Origin: Streptococcus salivarius
GTDB taxonomy: Bacteria > Bacillota > Bacilli > Lactobacillales > Streptococcaceae
Assembly (NCBI RefSeq): GCF_000785515.1
Contig: NZ_CP009913.1
Location: 24,001-64,000, forward strand
Length of the DNA: 40,000 bases
Direction of reading: 5' to 3'
The notes beneath the pieces were generated by a model, which saw only the letters and a program-made list of their open reading frames with translations, did no database searches and had not been told where the DNA came from. Position 1 is the stretch's first letter, and every line of letters begins with the position of its first letter. Positions 1 to 9,000 of this stretch are shown here, piece after piece. A program made the translations under genes and the position numbers.

Positions 1-1
1 T

Positions 2-358
2 AAAGTATCAGCTGCCTCAACTCCTAATACATATCCTGTTGGTCAATGTACTTGGGGTGCTAAATCATTAGCTTCATGGGTTGGTAATTACTGGGGTAAT
101 GCTAAAAACTGGATTGCTAGCGCACAAGCAGCTGGCCACTCAGTTGGTACAACTCCTGTAGCCGGAGCAATTGCGGTTTGGCCAAATGATGGTGGTGGTT
201 ATGGTCACGTAGCTTACGTAACATCAGCATCAGGTGCAAATTCAATTCAAGTTATGGAATCAAACTATGCTGGTAACATGTCAATCGGTAACTACCGTGG
301 TACATTTGATCCAACATCTTCAGCTCATGGTGGTTCTGTATACTATATTTACCCATAA
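2..358 (+). CDS. pcsB: PcsB-type CHAP-domain cell-wall hydrolase, C-terminal part
   Basis: The window opens inside this gene, so only the last 118 codons are present. They form a complete CHAP (NlpC/P60-like) peptidoglycan hydrolase domain: the nucleophile Cys lies in QCTWGAK (codon 47-49), the His in GYGHVAYV, and an ESNY stretch follows, ending in VYYIYP as is usual for these enzymes. PcsB-type proteins split peptidoglycan peptides at the septum and work with FtsEX; the N-terminal coiled coil and signal peptide would lie left of the window. The assignment as pcsB rather than another CHAP hydrolase rests on its place directly before prs, which is the conserved streptococcal order. A strong terminator follows, so prs is transcribed separately. 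Confidence 0.85.
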   Translation, partial: KVSAASTPNTYPVGQCTWGAKSLASWVGNYWGNAKNWIASAQAAGHSVGTTPVAGAIAVWPNDGGGYGHVAYVTSASGANSIQVMESNYAGNMSIGNYRGTFDPTSSAHGGSVYYIYP

Positions 359-372
359 TGACTACAAGAAGG

Positions 373-400
373 CGATTCGAATTTTCTCGAATCGTTTTTA
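373..400 (+). terminator. Rho-independent terminator of pcsB
   Basis: CGATTCGA (373-380) and TCGAATCG (387-394) form a perfect 8-bp stem with a 6-base loop, followed by a T run. It lies 14 bases after the pcsB stop codon. Confidence 0.85.
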
Positions 401-513
401 TTTTATAGCAAAATGTCTTTACTTTCTGGAATTACTTTTAGACGGGAAAATGTCGAGGTTAAGGTTAAATCTTTTTAGTCTTGTTAAGTTACTGTGACAC
501 CATTTATTTTGCA

Positions 514-542
514 TTGAAAATCAATCTAAAAAAAGGTAGAAT
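514..542 (+). promoter_or_regulatory. Sigma-A promoter of prs
   Basis: TTGAAA (514-519) and TAGAAT (537-542) are separated by exactly 17 bp, 27 bases before the prs start codon. Confidence 0.8.
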
Positions 543-569
543 GGTTTAGTAGATATTTTGGAGGAAATC

Positions 570-1535
570 ATGTCTTATACGAATTTGAAGTTGTTTGCTT
601 TATCGTCTAACCAGGAATTAGCAGCAAAAGTTGCTGATAAAATGGGTATTGAACTCGGAAAATCAAGTGTTCGTGAATTTTCAGATGGTGAGATTCAAGT
701 TAATATTGAAGAATCTATCCGTGGTCATCACGTTTTTATTCTTCAATCTACAAGCTCTCCTGTAAATGATAACTTGATGGAAATCTTGATTATGGTTGAT
801 GCGCTAAAACGTGCAAGTGCAGAAACGATCAGTGTTGTTATGCCTTATTATGGTTATGCACGTCAAGACCGTAAGGCACGTTCACGTGAGCCAATCACAT
901 CTAAATTGGTTGCTAATATGCTTGAGGTTGCAGGTGTTGATCGACTTTTGACAGTTGACCTCCATGCTTCTCAAATTCAAGGATTCTTTGATATTCCTGT
1001 AGACCATTTGATGGGGGCACCACTTATCGCAGATTACTTTGATCGTGCTGGTCTTACTGGTGATGATGTTGTTGTTGTTTCTCCAGACCATGGTGGTGTG
1101 ACTCGTGCACGAAAACTTGCTCAATGTTTGAAAACACCAATCGCAATCATTGATAAACGACGTAGTGTTGATAAAATGAACACTTCTGAGGTTATGAATA
1201 TCATTGGTAACGTTGAAGGTAAAACATGTATTTTGATTGATGATATGATTGATACTGCGGGTACCATCTGTCATGCGGCGGATGCGCTTGCTGAAGCTGG
1301 TGCGACTCATGTCTATGCCTCATGTACTCACCCTGTATTGTCAGGTCCAGCACTTGATAATATTCAAAAATCTGCTATTGAGAAGCTTGTCGTATTGGAC
1401 ACGATTTATCTTCCAGAAGAACGTTTGATTGATAAGATTGAACAAATTTCAATTGCTGATTTGATTTCAGAGGCAATTATTCGTATTCATGAAAAACGTC
1501 CATTGTCACCTTTGTTTGAAATGGGCCATAAATAG
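570..1535 (+). CDS. prs: Ribose-phosphate pyrophosphokinase (PRPP synthase)
   Basis: Transfers pyrophosphate from ATP to ribose-5-phosphate to make PRPP, the substrate of PurF and of pyrimidine, histidine, tryptophan and NAD synthesis; a soluble cytoplasmic class I enzyme. The 321-residue protein has the family's usual length. The cation-binding stretch [14 protein letters not shown] begins at D130 and the PRPP-binding loop [12 protein letters not shown] covers about residues 221-232. The start at 570 is chosen because GGAGG lies at 560-564; an in-frame TTG at 558 overlaps that ribosome binding site and is unlikely to be used. The gene is a single transcription unit with its own promoter and terminator. 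Its product feeds the purine cluster 4 kb downstream. Confidence 0.97.
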   Translation: MSYTNLKLFALSSNQELAAKVADKMGIELGKSSVREFSDGEIQVNIEESIRGHHVFILQSTSSPVNDNLMEILIMVDALKRASAETISVVMPYYGYARQDRKARSREPITSKLVANMLEVAGVDRLLTVDLHASQIQGFFDIPVDHLMGAPLIADYFDRAGLTGDDVVVVSPDHGGVTRARKLAQCLKTPIAIIDKRRSVDKMNTSEVMNIIGNVEGKTCILIDDMIDTAGTICHAADALAEAGATHVYASCTHPVLSGPALDNIQKSAIEKLVVLDTIYLPEERLIDKIEQISIADLISEAIIRIHEKRPLSPLFEMGHK

Positions 1536-1538
1536 ACT

Positions 1539-1565
1539 AAAGCTAGCCTAGGCTAGCTTTTTTTG
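1539..1565 (+). terminator. Terminator of prs
   Basis: AAAGCTAGCC (1539-1548) pairs with GGCTAGCTTT (1551-1560) in a perfect palindrome followed by more T residues, 3 bases after the prs stop codon. Confidence 0.9.
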
Positions 1566-1588
1566 GTGTTTAAATGCGTTTGAGTTTT

Positions 1589-1597
1589 TGATATAAT
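1589..1597 (+). promoter_or_regulatory. Extended -10 promoter of the aminotransferase-recO unit
   Basis: TGATATAAT is a perfect extended -10 (TG at 1589-1590, TATAAT at 1592-1597). No good -35 lies 17 bp upstream, as is common for extended -10 promoters. Confidence 0.65.
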
Positions 1598-1627
1598 GTA
1601 AGGCATAATTGCAAAGAGGTGACAGTG

Positions 1628-2803
1628 ATGGATTTAACACAACGTTTTAATAAAAATTTAGATAAGATTGAAGTTTCGATGATTCGTCAGTTTGACCAAT
1701 CAATTTCAGATGTACCAGGTATCAAAAAGTTGACACTTGGTGAACCTGATTTTACGACTCCAGATCATGTGAAAGAAGCAGCTAAAGCTGCTATCGATGC
1801 TAACCAGTCTCACTATACAGGTATGGCAGGACTTCCTGCTTTGCGTCAAGCTGCGGCAGATTTTGTTAAGGAAAAATATAATCTTACTTATAACCCAGAT
1901 AATGAAATCTTGGTGACTATTGGAGCTACAGAAGCCCTTTCTGCAACTTTGACTGCTATTTTGGAGCCAGGAGATACGATTCTTTTACCTGCACCAGCCT
2001 ATCCTGGATATGAGCCGATTGCAAATCTAGTTGGTGCTGAAATTGTTGAAATTGATACAACAGCTAATGATTTTGTTTTGACTCCGGAGATGTTAGAAAA
2101 GGCAATTTTGGAGCAGGGGGATAAGCTTAAAGCTGTTTTACTTAACTACCCAACTAACCCAACAGGTGTGACTTACTCACGTCAACAGATTAAAGATTTG
2201 GCTGAAGTTCTGAAAAAATACGATATTTTTGTTGTTAGCGATGAAGTTTACTCTGAGCTAACTTATGTGGACCAACATGTATCTATTGCTGAGTATTTGC
2301 CAGAACAAACGATTTTGATTAATGGTTTGTCTAAATCTCATGCGATGACAGGCTGGCGTATTGGTTTGATTTTTGCACCTGCAGTCTTGACGGCTCAGTT
2401 GATTAAGAGTCACCAGTATTTGGTAACAGCTGCAGCTACTATGGCACAATTTGCAGCTATTGAAGCCTTATCTGCTGGTAAAGATGATGCCCAACCAATG
2501 AAAGTTGAGTATTTGAAGCGTCGTGATTATATTCTTGAAAAAATGACTGATCTTGGTTTCAAAATTATTAAACCTGATGGTGCTTTCTACATCTTTGCTA
2601 AGATTCCAGAAGGCTATACTCAAGATTCCTTTAAGTTCTGTCAAGACTTTGCTCGTGAAAAAGCTATTGCGATTATCCCAGGGGTTGCTTTTGGGAAGTA
2701 TGGCGAAGGCTATGTTCGTTTGTCGTATGCAGCTAGCATGGATACTATTGAAACAGCTATGGCTCGTTTGAAAGAGTTTATGGAAGAACATGCAGAAGCT
2801 TGA
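1628..2803 (+). CDS. araT: Class I/II PLP-dependent aminotransferase, probably AraT-type
   Basis: A 391-residue fold-type I aminotransferase that moves amino groups between amino acids and 2-oxo acids. The lysine that binds pyridoxal phosphate is K236 in the stretch [15 protein letters not shown], and the NYPTNPTG and SDEVYSEL signatures lie upstream of it. The start at 1628 follows AGAGG at 1615-1619; in-frame GTG codons at 1619 and 1625 lie in or next to that site. In streptococci the gene at this place is usually annotated as an aromatic (AraT) or aspartate/alanine-type aminotransferase. The class is certain, but substrate choice cannot be read from the sequence. The 3' end overlaps recO by 14 bases, so the two are probably co-transcribed. 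Confidence 0.85.
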   Translation: MDLTQRFNKNLDKIEVSMIRQFDQSISDVPGIKKLTLGEPDFTTPDHVKEAAKAAIDANQSHYTGMAGLPALRQAAADFVKEKYNLTYNPDNEILVTIGATEALSATLTAILEPGDTILLPAPAYPGYEPIANLVGAEIVEIDTTANDFVLTPEMLEKAILEQGDKLKAVLLNYPTNPTGVTYSRQQIKDLAEVLKKYDIFVVSDEVYSELTYVDQHVSIAEYLPEQTILINGLSKSHAMTGWRIGLIFAPAVLTAQLIKSHQYLVTAAATMAQFAAIEALSAGKDDAQPMKVEYLKRRDYILEKMTDLGFKIIKPDGAFYIFAKIPEGYTQDSFKFCQDFAREKAIAIIPGVAFGKYGEGYVRLSYAASMDTIETAMARLKEFMEEHAEA

Positions 2804-3563
2804 GAGTAGAGGGCTTGTCCTCTTCAATCGTAATTATCGTGAGAACGATAAGCTAGTTAAGATTTTTACCGAGCAAGCTGGTAAACGGATGTTTTTTGTT
2901 AGAGGTGGTGGGTCAGGTAAATTAAGTGCTGTGATTCAACCTTTAACCATCGCTGAATTCATGATGACTGTAAATGATGAGGGCTTATCTTTCATAGAGG
3001 ATTATAGCCAAGCAGAATCCTTTAAGGAAATTACAAGCGATATTTTCAAGCTGTCTTATGCGACTTATTTAGCTTCTCTGACGGATGCTGCTATTGCTGA
3101 CGGTGTGGCAGATGCACAATTATTTGCATTCTTGGAGAAGACGCTTGAATTAATGGAAGAAGGCTTGGATTATGAAATCTTGACTAATATCTTTGAGATT
3201 CAGGTTTTAGACCGTTTCGGTGTACGATTGAATTTTCACGAGTGTGTCTTTTGCCATCGTGTGGGGCTTCCTTTTGATTTTTCGTATAAGTTCTCGGGGC
3301 TACTTTGTCCAAATCACTATGCAGAGGATGAAAGGCGTAGTCACTTGGATCCTAATGTACCTTATCTTTTAGATCGTTTTCAGGGGCTTTCTTTTGAGGA
3401 ATTGAGAAGCATATCTGTTAAGGATGACATGAAACGAAAGCTACGACATTTTATTGATGACCTCTATGATAATTATGTTGGAATACATCTTAAAAGTAAG
3501 AAGTTTATTGATAATCTAAATTCTTGGGGTCATATTATAAATAAAGAAGATAGTGCTGACTAG
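2790..3563 (+). CDS. recO: DNA repair protein RecO
   Basis: RecO loads RecA onto SSB-coated single-stranded DNA together with RecR, and anneals complementary strands. The 257-residue length is usual for streptococci. An N-terminal OB-fold begins [17 protein letters not shown]. The central zinc-binding region has C152, C155, C173 and H176 (CVFC then CPNH). The start ATG at 2790 lies inside the 3' end of the aminotransferase gene and has GGAAGA 3 bases before it, giving translational coupling. The stop codon lies in the loop of the terminator hairpin. Recombination functions at the right end of the window (recA, ruvA, mutSL) are partners but not in the same operon. Confidence 0.93.
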   Translation: MQKLESRGLVLFNRNYRENDKLVKIFTEQAGKRMFFVRGGGSGKLSAVIQPLTIAEFMMTVNDEGLSFIEDYSQAESFKEITSDIFKLSYATYLASLTDAAIADGVADAQLFAFLEKTLELMEEGLDYEILTNIFEIQVLDRFGVRLNFHECVFCHRVGLPFDFSYKFSGLLCPNHYAEDERRSHLDPNVPYLLDRFQGLSFEELRSISVKDDMKRKLRHFIDDLYDNYVGIHLKSKKFIDNLNSWGHIINKEDSAD

Positions 3564-3579
3564 ACATTATCTTCTTTTT
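3543..3579 (+). terminator. Terminator of recO overlapping its stop codon
   Basis: AAAGAAGATA (3543-3552) pairs with TATCTTCTTT (3568-3577), and the T run continues to 3579. The recO stop codon (3561-3563) lies in the loop, and the last T is also the first base of the parS site. Confidence 0.7.
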
Positions 3580-3594
3580 GTTTCACGTGAAACA
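3579..3594. other. parS centromere site (ParB/Spo0J binding)
   Basis: The 16-bp palindrome TGTTTCACGTGAAACA matches the Firmicutes parS consensus (TGTTNCACGTGAAACA) at every position. ParB bound at such sites spreads and loads SMC condensin to separate the replicated origin regions. Its intergenic position near the origin-proximal pcsB-prs-recO genes fits. Confidence 0.92.
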
Positions 3595-3642
3595 GGAAAG
3601 TAATGGTTTTCAGTCTCAGGGGTTAAAATGCAAGTCAGTTCG

Positions 3643-3651
3643 TGCTATAAT
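3643..3651 (+). promoter_or_regulatory. Extended -10 promoter of plsX-acpP
   Basis: TGCTATAAT is a full extended -10 (TATAAT at 3646-3651). The predicted start near 3658 leaves a ~117-base leader before plsX. I see no FabT-type operator in the leader. Confidence 0.6.
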
Positions 3652-3774
3652 AAGAAGATAATAAGCTGAAAGACTCTGCTAGAAACAGTGAACTAGTCTA
3701 TTTTAGTTACATAATATTTTATTGATAGAAATCTGAGTTTATGTTTTATGGCAGAGGACAAGAGGGAGAATGCT

Positions 3775-4779
3775 ATGCATGTAATTGCAGTAGATGCTAT
3801 GGGTGGCGATAATGCGCCACACGCAATTGTAGAGGGTGTCAACCAAGCTATAGCAGATTTCAAAGATATTGAAATCCAGCTTTATGGTGATGAAGCTAAA
3901 ATTAAGACCTATTTGACAGCGAATGAACGTGTGAGCATTGTGCATACTGATGAAAAGATAAATTCGGATGATGAGCCAGCTAAAGCCATTCGTAAGAAGA
4001 AAAAAGCTTCAATGGTCTTAGGTGCACAGGCTGTTAAGGAGAAAAAAGCAGGTGCCGTGATTTCTGCGGGAAATACAGGTGCCCTTCTGGCTGCAGGTCT
4101 CTTTGTGGTCGGACGTATTAAGGGAGTTGAGCGTCCAGGTCTTATGTCAACAATGCCAAGTTTTACTGGTCAACCCTTTGATATGCTTGATTTGGGTGCT
4201 AATGCGGAAAATACAGCTAGTCATTTGCATCAATATGCTATTTTAGGATCTTTCTATGCTAAAAATGTGCGTGGAATTGCCAACCCTCGTGTAGGTCTCC
4301 TTAATAATGGGACTGAGGAAACAAAGGGGGATAGTCTTCGTAAGGAGGCTTTTGAGCTCTTATCTAAGGAGCCAAGTATTAACTTTGTTGGTAATGTTGA
4401 GGCGCGTGAAATTATGTCTGGAGCTGCTGATGTGGTCGTAGCTGATGGTTTCACCGGAAATGCAGTTCTTAAGGCAATCGAAGGAACGGGACTTGGTGCC
4501 ATGAAGACCCTTAAGTCAGCTATCATGAATGGTGGTCTTAAAGCTAAGTTAGGTGCCTTCCTATTGAAAGACAGCCTAAAAGGGATGAAAGAGACTATGG
4601 ATTACTCTAGCGCTGGAGGTGCGGTTCTCTTTGGTCTTAAAGCTCCCGTAGTAAAATGTCATGGATCTAGTGATGCTAAGGCGGTTTACTACACTATTAA
4701 GCAGGTTCGTACGATGCTTGATACTAAGGTTGTTGAGCAGCTAGTTGAAGCCTTTAGTCCGAAAGAGGAGGCTAACTGA
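3775..4779 (+). CDS. plsX: Phosphate acyltransferase PlsX
   Basis: Converts acyl-ACP to acyl-phosphate, the first step of phosphatidic acid synthesis in Gram-positive bacteria; a peripheral membrane enzyme that feeds PlsY. The product begins [15 protein letters not shown], the family's N-terminal signature, and is 334 residues long, as expected. The start at 3775 is preferred over an in-frame ATG at 3748 because GAGGGAG (3762-3768) is 6 bases before it and the extra nine residues do not belong to the family. The gene overlaps acpP by one base, so its acyl-ACP substrate carrier is made from the same message. Confidence 0.95.
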   Translation: MHVIAVDAMGGDNAPHAIVEGVNQAIADFKDIEIQLYGDEAKIKTYLTANERVSIVHTDEKINSDDEPAKAIRKKKKASMVLGAQAVKEKKAGAVISAGNTGALLAAGLFVVGRIKGVERPGLMSTMPSFTGQPFDMLDLGANAENTASHLHQYAILGSFYAKNVRGIANPRVGLLNNGTEETKGDSLRKEAFELLSKEPSINFVGNVEAREIMSGAADVVVADGFTGNAVLKAIEGTGLGAMKTLKSAIMNGGLKAKLGAFLLKDSLKGMKETMDYSSAGGAVLFGLKAPVVKCHGSSDAKAVYYTIKQVRTMLDTKVVEQLVEAFSPKEEAN

Positions 4780-5024
4780 TGAGTAGAGTAGAAATTCTTC
4801 AGAAAATGCAGCTCGTAATTCAAGAGCAGATGGGTAAAGAGGACATTGTTTTAACCGAAGCTACCAAATTAGATGACTTGGGTGTGGATTCAATAGAGCT
4901 TATGGAATTCATTATTAATTTGGAGGATGAGTTCGACCTTGAGATTTCCGATGATACTATTGACCATATGGTTAAGGTAGCTGATTTGTTGGACTATTTG
5001 TCTGAGGAATTGAATAAAGAATAA
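4779..5024 (+). CDS. acpP: Acyl carrier protein
   Basis: An 81-residue acidic acyl carrier protein. The 4'-phosphopantetheine attachment site is S38 in LGVDSIELMEF. Start and stop codons overlap plsX (TGATG at 4777-4781) and GAGGAG lies at 4765-4770 inside plsX, so translation is coupled. Streptococci usually carry a second ACP in the fatty-acid synthesis cluster elsewhere. This plsX-linked copy may serve phospholipid synthesis or use of exogenous fatty acids; that is inference from position. Confidence 0.93.
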   Translation: MSRVEILQKMQLVIQEQMGKEDIVLTEATKLDDLGVDSIELMEFIINLEDEFDLEISDDTIDHMVKVADLLDYLSEELNKE

Positions 5025-5078
5025 GAAAGCTAGACGTAATAATATAATAGTTGTGTACTATACGATTGTTATTTTGTT

Positions 5079-5136
5079 GGAGTGAGGCAAGAAACTAAAT
5101 GTTATATGGATTTAGTTCTGTCACACTCCTTTTTTC
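5079..5136 (+). terminator. Large two-part hairpin terminator after acpP
   Basis: An outer stem GGAGTG (5079-5084)/CACTCC (5124-5129) encloses an inner stem AACTAAAT (5093-5100)/ATTTAGTT (5110-5117), followed by seven T residues. It separates acpP from the purC promoter. The size suggests it may be a repeated intergenic element acting as terminator. Confidence 0.75.
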
Positions 5137-5173
5137 TATACATTATTTATTAAGAAACTCTAAAAAAGGACTA

Positions 5174-5186
5174 AAACACGAACGTT
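5174..5186 (+). promoter_or_regulatory. PurBox (PurR operator) of purC
   Basis: AAACACGAACGTT fits the PurBox consensus AWWWCCGAACWWT at 10 of 13 positions, including CGAAC. The central G at 5180 lies 76 bases before the start predicted from the purC -10, which is the position reported for activating PurBoxes in Lactococcus. PurR with PRPP would activate purine genes from here. A second core, GCGAAC, lies at 5271-5276 in the purC leader. Confidence 0.6.
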
Positions 5187-5220
5187 ATTTTTTTACTCAA
5201 GCAATAAAGTTTGCTATATG

Positions 5221-5249
5221 TTGGTTTTTGGATTCTGGTGTGGTATAAT
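5221..5249 (+). promoter_or_regulatory. Promoter of purC
   Basis: TTGGTT (5221-5226), a 17-bp spacer and an extended -10 TGGTATAAT (TATAAT at 5244-5249). The weak -35 fits an activator-dependent promoter. Confidence 0.75.
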
Positions 5250-5282
5250 TAAGACGAATAAACTTGAAAGGCGAACAATTCC

Positions 5283-5990
5283 ATGTCAAACCAACTGATT
5301 TATACTGGGAAAGCTAAAGATATTTATAGTACAGAAGACGAAAATGTGATTAAGTCGGTCTATAAGGACCAGGCAACCATGCTTAATGGTGCTCGTAAGG
5401 AGACTATTAAAGGAAAAGGTGTGCTAAATAATCAGATTTCGTCTCTTATTTTTGAAAAATTGAATGCTGCGGGTGTAGCTACTCACTTTATCGAACGTAT
5501 TTCTGATACCGAACAACTTAACAAGAAAGTTACTATCATTCCTTTGGAGGTTGTTCTTCGTAATGTGACTGCGGGTTCTTTCTCTAAACGTTTTGGCGTT
5601 GAAGAAGGTTTGGACTTGAAAACTCCAATCGTTGAATTTTACTACAAGAACGATGATTTGGATGACCCATTCATCAATGATGAGCATGTGAAGTTCTTGG
5701 ATATTGCCAATGATGAACAAATTGCTTATATCAAGGAAGAAACGCGTCGTATCAATGAATTGCTAAAAGATTGGTTTGCACAAATTGGTCTTCGCTTGAT
5801 TGACTTCAAATTGGAATTTGGTTTTGATAAGGATGGCAAGATTATCTTGGCAGATGAATTCTCACCAGATAACTGCCGCCTTTGGGATGCTGAAGGGCAC
5901 CATATGGACAAGGATGTTTTCCGTCGTGATCTTGGTAGCTTGACAGATGTTTATGAAGTTGTATTGGAAAAATTGCAAGGATTGAAGTAG
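5283..5990 (+). CDS. purC: SAICAR synthetase
   Basis: Joins aspartate to CAIR using ATP, giving SAICAR (de novo purine synthesis). It is 235 residues long, as expected. The N-terminal [11 protein letters not shown] and the signature [10 protein letters not shown] (residues 190-199) are diagnostic. It is the first gene of the purine cluster, preceded by a PurBox and promoter. No strong Shine-Dalgarno sequence is visible: GGCGAACA lies before the ATG and overlaps a PurBox-like core. The next gene, purL, starts 66 bases on with no terminator between. Confidence 0.97.
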   Translation: MSNQLIYTGKAKDIYSTEDENVIKSVYKDQATMLNGARKETIKGKGVLNNQISSLIFEKLNAAGVATHFIERISDTEQLNKKVTIIPLEVVLRNVTAGSFSKRFGVEEGLDLKTPIVEFYYKNDDLDDPFINDEHVKFLDIANDEQIAYIKEETRRINELLKDWFAQIGLRLIDFKLEFGFDKDGKIILADEFSPDNCRLWDAEGHHMDKDVFRRDLGSLTDVYEVVLEKLQGLK

Positions 5991-6056
5991 CCTTTTACAA
6001 ATAGAATACTTGGTCTTCACTACAATCTTTAAGTAGAAATAGATAAAGGAAATAAA

Positions 6057-9000
6057 ATGGATAAACGTATTTTCGTTGAGAAAAAAGCTGATTTTCGTGT
6101 GAAATCTCAGTCTTTAGTAAAAGAATTAAAGCATAATCTTCAGTTGAAAACTTTGAATGATCTTCGTATTGTTCAGGTTTACGATGTCTTTAATTTGGCA
6201 GAGGACTTGTTTGCGCGTGCGGAAAAACACATCTTCTCTGAGCAAGTGACTGATACTGTTTTGGACGAGGCTGCGGTTAAGGCTGATCTTGAGAAGTATG
6301 CTTTCTTTGCTATCGAAAGTTTGCCTGGTCAATTTGACCAACGTGCAGCATCTTCACAAGAAGCTTTGCTTTTGCTTGGTAGTTCAAATGACGTAACAGT
6401 GAACACAGCGCAATTGTACTTGGTTAACAAGGATATCGATGCGAATGAGTTGGAAGCTGTCAAAAACTACCTTTTGAACCCAGTGGATTCTCGTTTCAAA
6501 GATATCACTGTTGGTATTGCTAAACAGGATTTCTCTGAGTCTGACAAGACCATTCCAAGCTTGGATTTCTTTGAAACTTATACGGCAGAAGATTTTGCTA
6601 AGTATAAGGCAGAGCAAGGATTGGCCATGGAAGTGGATGACCTTCTCTTCATTCAAGATTACTTCAAGTCTATTGGACGTGTGCCAACTGAGACTGAGCT
6701 TAAGGTTTTGGATACTTACTGGTCTGACCACTGCCGTCACACAACTTTTGAGACTGAGTTGAAGAATATCGACTTCTCAGCATCTAAATTTGAAAAACAA
6801 TTGCAAGCGACTTATGACAAATATATTGCCATGCGTGATGAGTTGGGACGTACAGAAAAACCTCAAACCTTGATGGATATGGCGACTATTTTTGGTCGCT
6901 ATGAGCGTGCTAATGGTCGTTTGGATGACATGGAAGTGTCTGATGAAATCAATGCTTGCTCAGTTGAAATTGAAGTGGATGTCAATGGTGTGAAAGAACC
7001 ATGGCTTCTCATGTTCAAGAATGAAACCCACAACCACCCAACTGAGATTGAACCATTTGGTGGAGCGGCTACTTGTATCGGTGGTGCCATTCGTGACCCA
7101 TTGTCAGGGCGTTCATACGTTTACCAAGCCATGCGTATCTCAGGTGCTGGTGATATTACAACACCAATTGCTGAAACTCGTGCTGGTAAATTGCCACAAC
7201 AAGTGATTTCTAAAACAGCGGCTCACGGTTATTCTTCATACGGTAACCAAATTGGTCTTGCAACAACTTACGTTCGTGAATACTTCCACCCAGGTTTCGT
7301 TGCTAAGCGTATGGAGCTAGGTGCAGTTGTCGGTGCGGCTCCTAAGGAAAATGTTGTCCGTGAGAAACCTGAAGCAGGTGATGTGATTATCTTGCTCGGT
7401 GGTAAGACTGGACGTGATGGTGTCGGTGGTGCGACAGGCTCTTCTAAAGTTCAAACGGTCGAATCTGTTGAAACAGCTGGTGCTGAGGTTCAAAAAGGGA
7501 ATGCCATCGAAGAACGTAAGATTCAACGTCTTTTCCGTAATGGGGATGTGACACGTCTAATCAAGAAATCAAATGACTTTGGTGCTGGTGGTGTCTGTGT
7601 GGCTATCGGTGAATTGGCAGATGGTCTTGAAATTGATCTAGACAAAGTACCATTGAAATACCAAGGTTTGAACGGTACAGAAATTGCCATCTCTGAATCT
7701 CAAGAACGTATGGCCGTAGTGGTTCGTCCAGAAGATGTAGATGCCTTCGTTGCTGAATGTAACAAAGAAAATATTGATGCTGTTGTCGTTGCGACAGTAA
7801 CTGAAAAACCAAATCTTGTCATGCACTGGAATGGTGAAACCATCGTTGATTTGGAACGTCGTTTCCTTGATACAAACGGTGTACGTGTGGTTGTAGATGC
7901 TAAGGTGGTTGACAAGGATGTCAAGCTTCCAGAAGAACGTCAAACATCTGCTGAAACCCTTGAAGCTGATACTCTTGAAGTCTTGGCTGACCTTAACCAT
8001 GCCAGTCAAAAAGGTTTACAAACCATCTTTGATAGCTCAGTTGGTCGTTCAACAGTTAATCACCCACTCGGTGGTCGCTACCAAATCACACCAACGGAAG
8101 CTTCTGTACAGAAATTGCCAGTCCAACATGGCGTGACAACAACTGCTTCTGTTATGGCGCAAGGATTCAACCCTTATGTAGCAGAATGGTCTCCATATCA
8201 TGGCGCTGCCTATGCAGTAATCGAAGCAACAGCTCGTTTGGTTGCTGCTGGTGCAAACTGGTCTAAGGCTCGTTTCTCTTATCAAGAATATTTCGAGCGT
8301 ATGGATAAACAAGCAGAGCGTTTTGGTCAACCAGTATCAGCTCTCCTTGGATCAATCGAAGCTCAGATTCAACTTGGTTTGCCATCTATTGGTGGTAAAG
8401 ACTCTATGTCTGGTACCTTTGAAGAATTGACAGTACCACCAACCTTGGTTGCTTTTGGGGTAACAACTGCAGATAGCCGTAAGGTTCTTTCTCCAGAATT
8501 CAAAGCTGCTGGTGAAAATATTTACTACATTCCTGGTCAAGCTTTGGCACAAGAAATTGACTTCGATCTTATCAAGTCTAACTTTGCTAAGTTTGAAGCC
8601 ATCCAAGCTGACCATAAAGTCACATCTGCATCAGCTGTCAAATATGGTGGTGTCGTTGAAGCACTTGCCCTTGCAACATTTGGTAACCATATTGGTGCCA
8701 CTGTAACCCTTGAAAATCTTGAGACTGCCTTGACAGCTCAATTGGGTGGATTCGTCTTCACATCTCCGGAAGAAATTTCAGGTGTTGCCAAGATTGGACA
8801 AACAGCAGCTGACTTTACACTTACTGTCAATGGTGTAACGCTTGATGGACACAAACTTGACAGTGCCTTCCAAGGTAAATTGGAAGAGGTTTACCCAACG
8901 GAATTTGCACAAGCAACTGAGTTGGAAGAAGTACCTGCTGTAGCATCTGATGCTGTGATCAAAGCTAAAGAAACAGTTGAGACACCAGTAGTTTACATCC

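Noticed and set aside
234..497. Open frame across the pcsB end and terminator
   Set aside because: It is out of frame with the CHAP domain, crosses a strong terminator, and has no ribosome binding site.
577..584. cin-box-like TACGAATT at the prs start
   Set aside because: It is inside the coding sequence of prs, has a mismatch and no promoter context.
886..901. Second parS-like site (core CACGTGA in prs)
   Set aside because: Five mismatches to the 16-bp consensus; other CACGTGA cores in coding regions (for example 10771, 27590, 29755) are equally poor.
3748..3774. Upstream in-frame ATG of plsX
   Set aside because: It adds nine residues not typical of PlsX and has no ribosome binding site, while the ATG at 3775 has a good one.
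5252..5260. cin box near purC (GACGAATA)
   Set aside because: One mismatch at the first base, and it lies downstream of a good sigma-A -10 in the transcribed leader.
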